From assembly GCA_003864495.1 (NCBI GenBank), contig ML133455.1, forward strand, positions 62,001 to 126,000: a stretch of DNA of 64,000 bases. The letters run 5' to 3'. The translations under genes and the position numbers were made by a program. Positions 45,663-56,500 of the stretch are shown here, piece after piece. Origin of the DNA: Nemopilema nomurai. Its lineage: Eukaryota > Cnidaria > Scyphozoa > Rhizostomeae > Rhizostomatidae. The first letter of the stretch is position 1. Each line of letters starts with the position of its first letter. The notes beneath the pieces were generated by a model. The model did no database searches. It was not told the DNA's origin and saw nothing but the letters and a program-made list of their open reading frames with translations.

Positions 45663-48600
45663 ATGCAGTGGCTGAAAATTTTCACTTGCATCTTGGCATT
45701 TGCTGATGTGATATCAAGCAATTCAAGCCATTCAAGGCAGGCCCGTGTGTTAAGCTTTATCAACAATTACCAATGGAGCACAGAGTCAACCACCATTTTT
45801 GTGGTTTCTGCAGGACAGTGTTCCCAAAAGTGTCTCTATTTGGCCAAAGGGTGCATTGGTGCAAACTTTGGCTCAGATTTGGAGAATGGAAAGCACAAGT
45901 GCCAATTGGTTCACGGCATCGGCGAAAATGACCAGATGCAACCAAGAAGTGGTTGGACATATTTTAAATTAATTGCGGTATGCTTCTGTGTGGAAAATGC
46001 TTCTGCATTTATATATCTCCCATTCCTCCGGCTCATTATAAACAATCTTTGTTGCCACAAGGATTGCCGTGTCTTTAAGCAGAACACGTTCTGCGTTCTT
46101 CTAATATGTATACATCACCCTTATTCATTTCATAGTATGTTCGTGGTTGTTATCTCTTGTGATAGAAAGACGTTCAGTTGAGTAAAATACTGTTTACCCT
46201 GTCATCTTTTCAAAGAAATTATGGCTTATAATATAGTGTAATATATCATGTAGTAAAGCACCATCTGCTTTTGACCTCAAATCATACCAAGATACGAATT
46301 AATTTGTTCGAAGCTGGAGAAAATTCATTTCGCTTTTGTTCAATTTGCAGATTGAGGAAGAACTCGCAGCAGTGGGTAAGCATAGCCGGGAAACGATAAA
46401 ATCTTCCAAGGAGGAAATTCACAATTTTTTCCAGCAGTAAAATGAAGGGCCTTACAATGTGCCCCAGGCGGTTGCTATTTTCTTAATTCTTCTTACAGAT
46501 GGATTTTGCCGAAAGGGTCGAAGTAATGAAAGTGCAGGCAATTAATGAAAGGGAAAATTGCCAAAGATAAAGTTCAACTGAAGCAAAAATTTCTTAATAC
46601 GGGGAAACAAATATAGGAATAATAAGACCTATGTTTAGAAGATTACTGTTAAAAAATTAAAGATCCTTGACTTATCTTCTTGACAAAAATATGATAATTT
46701 TGATAATAAGTATTTAACAATTTTAAGTATTTCGATGTGCTTATAGAGCATTCAAGACACCACATTATTCAGGGCACAATGATGACTGTCGGGGCCCTAG
46801 GCTCAAAGTTATAATGTATGTTAAAGTATGCCAAGATAGTTCGTGTCATGCTACTCAACAAAATTTGCTTGGGGCCCTCTGAAGTTAAAAACCTTAGGGG
46901 GTCCCCTTGTCCTGTGAGCCCATGGGTAAATGCATCACTGACACTATCCATCTATGCATGAGAATCATAAATAATTGCTTGCATCTTTTTAAATATCTTT
47001 TACAAGGAGCAAAGGATGACGGGGCAGTTGCACCAAGGAAAACCTCCTGCAAACGAATCAAAGAAAGTGACCCCCAATCTCTAAACGGAGTGTACTTTTT
47101 GGAGCATAGCCAAGGAGGCTTCAACGTATGAACGCATACTCATAGTAAAATATTCAACATTGTCAAACTTTATCAGAATTGTCATGGCTAGATCAGTCTA
47201 TAGCTAGATTAACTAGACTTTAATGGGGGTTATTAGAATAATTTCTGAAAGTGATGGTGGATCACAATAGCATGAATGTGGGATAGTTGCCACTTTCAAA
47301 AATAGAATTCATTATAAATTCCAAATGGAGCTTTATGGGGCCTTATGCTAATTATGGGATCTAAGTCGCCTTCCCAAGTTAATACTGAGGAGGAATGAAG
47401 AGCGACTCCTACAACGGTCTATTATTGGAGCATTGCTGTTCAATGTGTTTCATAGGCATACTGTGACATGACGAATGGCGGATTCACGTTAGTGGCAAGA
47501 TTCTCCAATCGAGACAGTAAAGGCTGGATGCAAACCTCTGGAGTGCACTGGTACTCTACGGAACAGTACGGAGAAGTGAATTCCACCAACAACAACACCG
47601 ATATGGTTAGTCCGGCTTTTTCCATGGTCAATGGCAACGACATAAAGGTGACCAGGAGCGATGATGCTACCCACACTGCCTTGCTCCATGCCGAAGATTG
47701 TTTGGAAGGCAAAACAATGAGAGGAAAGATGACGTCATTCGGCGACTTCAGGTAAATATATTTTGATCAATGTTAGAGGGTTAGAAAATCGTTGAGGATA
47801 AGGGCCTGATGCATTAAGTGAAGGAGGGGAAAGTTAAGAACACTGAAAAGTGAGTTATTCATGTTTGATTTAGTGCAGTTTTTGCAGTGCCTGTTTGGAG
47901 GTCATACAATTTTTACGGAATGGAGGCGTAGTAGTTTTCATGAAGGCCTCTACAAAATTCTTGGGGGGCCGTCAAGTGACTTAATATTGAAAAGCAAATT
48001 TTAACCGCGTTTCTGTCAGGTTGTTTCTGAGAACCTTCCTAATGCTATTTTAGTTTGTTGAAGACAATTTTCCAGAATGCTTGAATCAATCCGTTATTAT
48101 TTTTATAATCCTTATTATTATAATCGTCATCCTTAGTCCCTGTGAATTAAACTTCAAACTTCAAACTGCAAAGACAGCCACTTTACAAATTGCGTGTTTC
48201 AACAAAAAATAAATTGTGTTTGCAAAAAATAGTGAGCGCAATAGAGTGTGAATATGACAATGGCAATACCCGCTCTGTCAAACGTGAAGGATTCAAGCAA
48301 GACATCAAAAAAGTTCCAATCTCTTTTTTAGGCAACTTTCCATCATATTCCTCTTTACTTTGGCACCTTCATAGCGACTTACTGGGTAACTTCCCAGTGC
48401 CCTCCTTGTATGTGCAAAGAATTTATCTGCTTCACCAAAAATCCGGGAAAAGCAAGTATTACATCAGTCATTTTGTCTTTGCTAGAAATGGGATCTACTG
48501 GTCTTCCTTTAGTCGATGCCAAGGTAACTGCACGGCCTCGTTTTCGGGACAGTACGCGACAACGAGTGGATTCAAACACGCCACATCAAACTGCACAGGA

Positions 48601-48834
48601 GCTGACAATATTCTCGATGGTAACAACATTGGATTTTGGTGCAGATATGGCAGTGGAGATGGTGCAGTTATCATGATTGGCGGAGGTGGCAACAATTGCG
48701 ACAGAGCGGACCATGGTATTGGCGTGACAGAAGAAGACAACCCAAAATTTGGAGGGACAGTAGGCTGTCGTGATTTTGGGGACACAGCAGCAGCTGGCAG
48801 CACTGCTTACTCCCTTAATCTTTGGATAAAGTAG
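45663..48834 (+). CDS. Secreted PAN/fibrinogen-like lectin, similar to coral skeletal organic matrix protein USOMP5
   Basis: Six exons in frame: 45663-45977, 46351-46375, 46500-46523, 47007-47125, 47456-47751, 48486-48834 (TAG); about 375 aa. Exons 2 and 3 are small and less certain. A signal peptide (MQWLKIFTCILAFADVIS) is followed by a Cys-containing PAN/apple-like region (GQCSQKCLYLAKGC ... KCQLVHGIG). From TSCKRIKESDPQSLNGVYFL comes a fibrinogen-like start with AYCDMTNGGFTLVARFSN, then TDMVSPAF, KVTRSDDATHTALL and the ending GDGAVIMIGGGGNNC, DRADHGIGVTEED, AYSLNLWIK. The Asp/Gly-rich end suggests calcium or ligand binding. I recall this layout from uncharacterised skeletal organic matrix protein 5 of Acropora, but no search was run. 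The last acceptor at 48485 was preferred because it rebuilds GDFR-NGIYW and has a pyrimidine tract. Candidate AATAAA at 49154-49159. Confidence 0.86.
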
Positions 48835-50599
48835 ATTTTGCACTTTGAGCTGGGTGGTTCATCATCAGGGTATATTGCTAGGATTTGCATTCAGAAGAAT
48901 TAATACTTGTAAATGTTAAACATTACATAATTATGCTAAGCACCAATATGAAAATTCTTTCATCCTTCTATCAAATTCCATCCCTTTGAAGAAATTTCTA
49001 CTGTTAATCGAGTCATCAGCAACACGAAGCCTTAGAAATAACGGTTGCCTAGCTACCTCTGCGCAGGAGCATATGCTTACGGTTTTGCAAAGACATTGCC
49101 TTTTACATTATCAACGCTGTAAAATTATCATCTTAATAGCCAAAGAAACAAGGAATAAACAGCATTAAAATTTATAATAATAGATACATCTAGGTTACAA
49201 ACGATGGCATTTATTACGACATCTTTTTGAATTACATGAACAATGGGCATAACATAAGAACGGCCGTCTCTTCTTGGAATTCGAGAAAGAGGCGATCAAC
49301 AAATTGGATCATGACACTAGATAAAGCATTGCACGCAAAAACTTAAAGATACCCTTTAGCGAGCGTATCTAAAGTCTTAGTACGATTAGGCTGCTAAATT
49401 TTGTTGTTGATGGCAATTTATATAATGGACCGCATGCCATGCAACTGTGTGTATTTCAAGAAAGCACTGGAGTCCACGTGATATTTTGTCGTAGAAAGGC
49501 TTTAGTTTGAGGAAAACATTTGTTTAAATATCTGGAGATGGGGGAAAACATTGGATACGGAAGAAAAATACTTTCCTTTGATTACTCAAATAAAGTGATT
49601 TGTGGGCCATATTTTGAAGCGAAATCATTGATTTTGACCCAAATTCAACGATATTAGATGCAATTATTAAACTACAGATCCGAATTAGATTACATAAGAA
49701 AAAATTACAACTTAATTACGACTAGTTTTAAAATTCTGTAAAAATGAAGCGTGGAGGTCATGGTTCGGACTTTAAGAAAAAGTAAAAATGAAACGTGATG
49801 GAACACTTTAAGCAAAGTCTAATTAGAAGATACTTCCATTGAGGGAATTTCACATAGCAGGCTGAATAAGAGGCTGGATAAGTATCTAATGAGAGGCTGA
49901 ATAAGTCGATGAAGGTGACAAAGTAAGAGGCGGGATATTACGAAAACTCGACAACGCGGCAGTATCACCTTACGAAGATGCCCAGCCGTTTTAAAAGAAT
50001 CTAGGTTGTTTGTACTGAAAATAAATACAATCTTGCTGCGACAATATACTGAAATTTTGTATATTAGGAACAGAGTGACTATGATCATCCTATACGTGAA
50101 AGGTGTTGGTTGGGAAAAGGATTTTGTGCAAAAGAGACAGTTAGCTTCGAAATTCGGCATATACAAAAAGTGGCATTTGAGATGTTTAAATTGAAGAAAA
50201 GATTAAATAAGGATAAGTTCCTCGTTATTCAAAATGAAAGAAATTGTCATCCTATAAATTTCGCGAATAGCGGAACAAGAACCGATTTTCACATCAAGAT
50301 GCAACTACTTGGCTTGGATTCCCCTTTTTCTAAGCTCAGATTTCTCTGATCCCCAACTGGCGTGTTAATTTTCTTGAAGTTCCTAGAACAATTTTGAAGC
50401 ATTCCATCACTATAGGACAATAAGACAGCCACACGAGCTAGGCTACGCAAGATGCCAGATAACATTAGTTTTAAATAAGGGCTTAAAAATTTTATGTTGC
50501 ATGCCTTTCTATAAGCAAAACTAGAGCACACTTCAGCAGAAATACGCTCTGGTTTTTCTCTCCAGTCACCAGAAATGAGGCCGGAGTTTCAACCATACA
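48835..50599. other. Convergent intergenic stretch (3' ends of lectin gene and RhoGEF)
   Basis: It contains the lectin gene 3' UTR up to about 49160 and presumably the RhoGEF 3' UTR just below 50600. Otherwise I see no gene, tandem repeat or element I can name. Confidence 0.5.
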
Positions 50600-53500
50600 C
50601 TACCACTGGAAGGCCCAATACGTAGTAAAAATGCAATCTAATAGAAACGAAAGCGAGGCTCCATACCCATTTGTTCCGACAAGCAAGCTGCTATTCTCGT
50701 TATTGTCGATCATGGGTTCACCCGAACACGAGGCTGACTTCTGGTAAGGCCGACTAGTGTTTAGTCTTCGATTTCTCCTTCGCAGCTTTGACACCTATAC
50801 AGGAAAACAAGGGATATGAAATGGGTCAAATCAACAACATTAATGAACACTATAGATTCACAGCTACACTAGTCTTTATGACGTCATACACGACAGCTAA
50901 AGCTTATAAGCATACTTAGGCTCATATGTTAAAAAATACGCATATAATAAACACATTTCACAGCCACAGAATTTTTTACCTCACTTCAATTTCTTCTGAA
51001 ATCAAGTGTAAAAAAAACGCAAAGAACGAGGTTTAAGCATATCCATATGAAACAGAATATCAGACAGTGAAATGAGTTTTGAAATCAAGTATATTTTAAG
51101 CATAGTTGCAGGCTCAAATTGGGAAATCTCAAGCATAACGAGCTTAAGCCAATTTACCCGTATGCTTACAAAATATGCAATTTACCCGTTTACTTTTGAG
51201 CAGTTTTCAGCGACTTTAAAGATCATAAGCTTTGAAATCAAGCACGTTTCTGCAAAATATACTCTCTTATCCTTTGCTACTGGTTACTATGAGCCGTGTT
51301 GCTTGGCTTTATCAAAGAAGCATAATTGGCTAGATGGAACACACCTTTGACTTGGCTTGGTAAATTGCACCCTTCCGTTTTCTTTTCTTGCTTTGCACAT
51401 TATCATCTGTCAGGCTCCAAACTTTGGAGCCAATATCCCTTCCCTTTCCAGGATTCATATCTGGGATAGTCTGCTCATTGCTACCCTGATACCCAAGATT
51501 GAAGCTGGAATCCTTTTCTGCAAACACAGGGTCATCTGTCTCCTTTTCCGAATCTTCCAAACCGTAAGCTTCATCTGCAGAAAAGGTTCATCTAAATTGC
51601 ATCTGCTTGAAAACTCCGGGTCTTATAACAAAGTATGACATAGAGGTCACATAATTAGAACGGATAAAAAACTACCTTGACCCTGCAGCTATTTATCATG
51701 ACCTTTCTTGGGTTAAAGAGCATAAATGTTGACCTCATTTGACCTTTGACCTTGGGTTAAAGAGCATAAATGTTGACCTCATTTGACCTCGGTTTCTATA
51801 GCATTTATGTGATGCAGCATTACGCAGCAAAGAAACAAACAATGATGAAATAAGAAACAAATGAAAAACTATCGAGGAACAAGCGAGAAAGCATCACCAT
51901 AGCAAGAACAAGCGGGATTATAATTGTCGCATATAGTTCTTTTTCATACGACAATTCACAGATGCATACGTTTGTGTATTCTGAGTAGTGTCGGACGAAA
52001 AGGTACTTTACGTATGCGAAAAATATGGTTCCTATTAAGCTATTTCTCGCTATTATGATGGTTCTCACGTGCTGCTAAAGGAGCATGCGCATTACCTTGC
52101 ATGTTTCGAGGCCTTTTCGCCGAGCCAAAACACCCAGGAGATGAAGCCGATCTTTTCGCCTCGTTCTGAGTATCAATCAGCCTTTGATTGACAGCACCAC
52201 TGTCATCAGACTTGAATCTTCCCGAGCCAGGGTCTAGTCCAGCACGGCCTCGTTTACGTGAGCGAAGCTCTCGTATTGGCGTAGCTGACTGTTTGGCATA
52301 GGAGTCATCAAGATGTAGCCTCCGTAGCCTCGGCTTGACGCTGCTCTCCTTTTTCGCGGAACTGAGGCACGAAGGCAGCAGAGATACTTTGTCCTCGTAA
52401 ACCACGAGGTTTGGTTTTGTAGCATTGTCTGTAAGTTGCGGGAGAATGTCCTTTCGCATTGGATAAAGAATATCCTGCTTCGGACTGACGCAACTTTGCA
52501 ATTGCTGGAAAGAAATCGAAATCATAAACGAAGTCGGTTGGGAATAAATATGGAAGATTCGGAAAACGTTCCAAGCACGTTCAAGGAAGCCTTTCCTTCA
52601 ACTAGACCCATGATTACTACACTTTTATTTGTTGGCGCAAATACTGTTAAATAATCCACGGCCTGGCGAAGTTTCACGGTGGAATCTTTTAAAAACTTCT
52701 CAGTAATTTTGGCAGGGCCGACATTTGCTCAGAGGGTAGAGAGGAGGAAACTGGTTAACACAAAAGGTTGTACAGGCTTTTTCTCTATATTGCCACTAGA
52801 CATTACTCAAATCCATGAAAATCCACGAAAATAAAGTAATGAGAACTTACTTGTAATGGTGACAATGGGTTGTTCTTTTTCAAAAGCTCTTTGGCTCCTT
52901 TTGAACGTCTCATCCTCGAGTCTCGTTTAAATGCTGCATCCGGAGGAGTGAATGGGTCCGTATCACCACGCCGCAACGAGGCCAGGTTAGTATGGAGCTC
53001 GCTTGAGGTGAGACACGTATGGTAATCATAATAATAATCATAACCGCTAGAGTTGTCGTTAGTATGGAATGGTACGTAATGCTAAAAGAGCTTAAAAGTG
53101 ATGACATCTCGAAAACTAATGATGGTAGAACTCAAGCCAAGCATTAGCAAACAAAAGGGTGAGCATAAGGGTAAATTTCTAATAAGCGTGCAAAGATGTT
53201 AGGAACAGTTTGGTGTCTCTATTTGGAGCACCTCAGCTTTAGCTCTGAGGGAAGCACACTTAAAGACAGCACGCAAGGCTAACGGGAATTTTATCAAAAT
53301 AGCCTAGGACTATGAAACTATCAATAATACTAAAAGACTGGTGAAAAGAAGGCAAAGGTCATTATCAGTTTATTCTCACCTGATAGCATTCTTGATGTCT
53401 CTGACCCAAGACCGGGCATTGTGTTTTGATGTTGAATAAAGTAGCAGAGTCTTGCCTTTGCAAATCACCTTCAGAAGATATAGTGATAACATAGTAACAG

Positions 53501-56500
53501 GATATTGCTATAGTAACAGAGAATTGCCATAGAAACAGAATATTAACCGAGCAACAGAATGTTAACATAGCAACAGTATGTTTCCAGAGCAACAGAATGT
53601 TACCACGACAACAGGATGATACCACAACATGTTTGCACTAAATATTTGTGTAAATATAGATATTAATATGTTTTCATAATTTCGCATAAACGTCAGAAAT
53701 AATTAATACAAAATTTTCATGATTTAATTAATAGATAGATTGAAAAAGCTGACAAAGAGCATCCAATTCCTTGCTTAATTACATTCCCATTTATCCAATT
53801 AATGGGTGTCCCTCCCATCTTGAATAAAAGCCATTTTAGATAAGCATTAAGTCGGTGTTCTGAAGCAAAAAATGAAATGAAGAGGTCCATTGGAACAACA
53901 AGTTAAAAATTCTGTAAAAATTTATTCCTCTGCTATTTAAGATCAAATGCAGCATGCATCCTTCTCCAATAAGGTTGCAGATGAAACGTCAAAAAGCAAG
54001 AAAGTTAAATTGCAAATTCTGCAATTATGGAAAACATTGTAACCGGCGTCAACAACAAACCTTGAAAAGAGCTCCCCCGTCGTTGGGTCCGCGAGTACCG
54101 CCCATCACTTGCTCGATAAGGCAGTTGATCAGGGGAAAAACACCACGGCAGCCGTAAGTACTGCAGGAAAATGACACTTAAGCATTGCAGTTATACATTT
54201 AGCAGGGTAAGGTGTATTCTTACAGTTAAGCATATAAACTTGTTCTGAGACACCCTTCTAACGGAGCAGCTTCACTTCAGCTATTGTTTGAGGTTATGCA
54301 GCATTTCTAGGCATCTTGCTAAACGGGGGACCGCATGTATAAAAAGCCATCGAATAATATAATTAACGAGTATGATTTACATGTACAGACAAACTTTTAA
54401 TCGCTCCTGCATTCACCCAAAGCATGATTCGTCCAATTTAGCTAAAAAGTTATTACTAGGATTCCACAATAACTTTGAAGTTAATCTACAAAATCCTCCC
54501 AAAATCCTTCGCCCTGGTTTAACGAACAACTAAAACTCTTGAAGCCTGGAGGATTGCGTTATAACCTTGTTGCTTAGCGAAAGGTTTCGCGGAAGGCACA
54601 CTTCCAAAGATAGGAGGCGCAGTTTCGAAGTTAGAATTGGACGTGTAATTGCATAATTCGCGCAGTGTTGATGCATTAACTAGGAAAGCTGAAAAGAAGA
54701 CGAAAATAACTTCTGACCGGAAGCACATTCTTACCTGATGGATTCCTTCTTTGCGTAAATCAAAATGTCGTTAAACAAGAAGAACATTCGGTCTTTCGAT
54801 CCACCTCTCTGACAAACCTGAGATTACAGTAAAAAATAATGACTTTATGAAATATCAGGACTTTGAACAATCTAGCTAAGTGTAAGAAAAAAAGAAGAAT
54901 TTACCTTTGATAGCATGCCTTCTCGTAAGAATTTTCTTCCTGCAAAACACACCAATAGGCTCAAAAATCACAAATATATAAATATAACTTGACAAAGGTT
55001 GATGTCTATGTTGCGTGTAGTTTAAACATTAATTTCAATAGCAACATCTCTAAAGAAATGATAACAAATATAAATGATATGACAAATATTAAAATAAAAC
55101 CAGCTGCAATGGAGCTTCAAAGCAGAGGGTCTCGTCAACGAACTCTTTTATTGTGTGCTTTGAATTGAACATTAAACACTCTATGTTTCCGCAATTAATT
55201 ATGTTTTTGGCACGCAGCGAATACGAACCTGGAGCAAGTATTCTAGGAGCACTATCACCAACAAGACTTTTTTGGATGCTAAGCATTTTGTTGAAGTTTT
55301 CATGCAGTCGGAGGCATTCATTGATGTGCGTAGCAACCTTGCTTACCTCTGAGCAGGCATCTACGAAAACATGGTAATATTAGTGAAAAGGTCTCAAGGG
55401 GGACAGTTATATGAGGCCATATTCCAAGAAACTGGATGTGGATAGGAGAAAAAAAAACATGATGTGGATAAGGAGGAGATAAAAGGATAAAGGGAACCGG
55501 AGTGGGAGAAAGAAAGTAGGGAAAGAGAAGATGAAGAAGGGGTAGAAGATAAACGAAGAATAGGGGGAGTGGAAATGAAACGGTTCTATAGTGATTAACA
55601 AAGATTGCGTTGCTACAAAGTCGAAGAAAGACAAACCGCTCAGCTTTTGGTAGTCTGGGTGATCTGGCAAAGTTTTTTCCAGCAGTGCGTCTAGGAGAAG
55701 CTTGTATCTAGAAATGAAATACCGCTTAGTCAAAAGCAGTGAAAATCTATAGTTTTCGGTTTGGATTCGTATTATTTCACTGAGCAAGAACTAGCGGAGC
55801 CAGTTTTTGCATGCTTAAAGTACTTTTTCGCCCGACACTCCACAGAGTATGCAAACCAAAACGTTGGAAAGTAACCAAAACGTTGGAAAGTAACCAAAAG
55901 CTGATTCCGCTATTTCTAGCTATTGTGAAATTTTGGATCGCAAAGCACTTGTTCGCACATTATTTCATTAGTTGGTATTCAAAACAGGTAAGCTTCCTGC
56001 TCTTTGCATCTTCCAGCCTTTTGCAAGGAGATGCTTGGCTTTACAGATCGGTGTCTCATTTGAGTTTGATTTGATTTTCTCCAACCATCAAATTATTCCA
56101 GGGCAGGATTTCAAAAGTTTACAGATTCATAACACAAAGTCACAAACAGCAACATACATAAGCTGTATAAATATCATAATATATCATTTTTCAAAACTTC
56201 ATTATTGGTACCTTGGTATTCTCTGGATTGGTGTTATTAACAATGCCCTGAGCTTCAAGCCACCCATTTCTTGCTTTTCTTCTTGCAATTCCTTGAATGC
56301 AACAAAGTCAGGATTTTTCTTCTCTTGCTCCTGTGAAATGAGAGAAACTTGAAGTTAATATATTTTATATCCGACAACATTTATCAATAGTCTATTTAAA
56401 AATCCTAAATAGAAGGTAAGGGAGAGTTTAGAAGCATAAATGTGTAACGCATGCAATTAAAGTGCGTAAATGAAAGTGCATAGACCCAAGGCAAGGTTTC

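Noticed and set aside
48375..48485. Upstream part of the last lectin ORF as coding (SDLLGNFPVPSL...)
   Set aside because: The acceptor at 48374 is also in phase, but the one at 48485 has a better pyrimidine tract and restores GDFR-NGIYW as in the family.
54519..54728. Minus ORF (FETAPPIFGSVPSAKPF) as a RhoGEF exon
   Set aside because: Joining it at its acceptor after exon 54735-54817 runs into a stop; exon 54061-54160 fits phase and PH-domain content.
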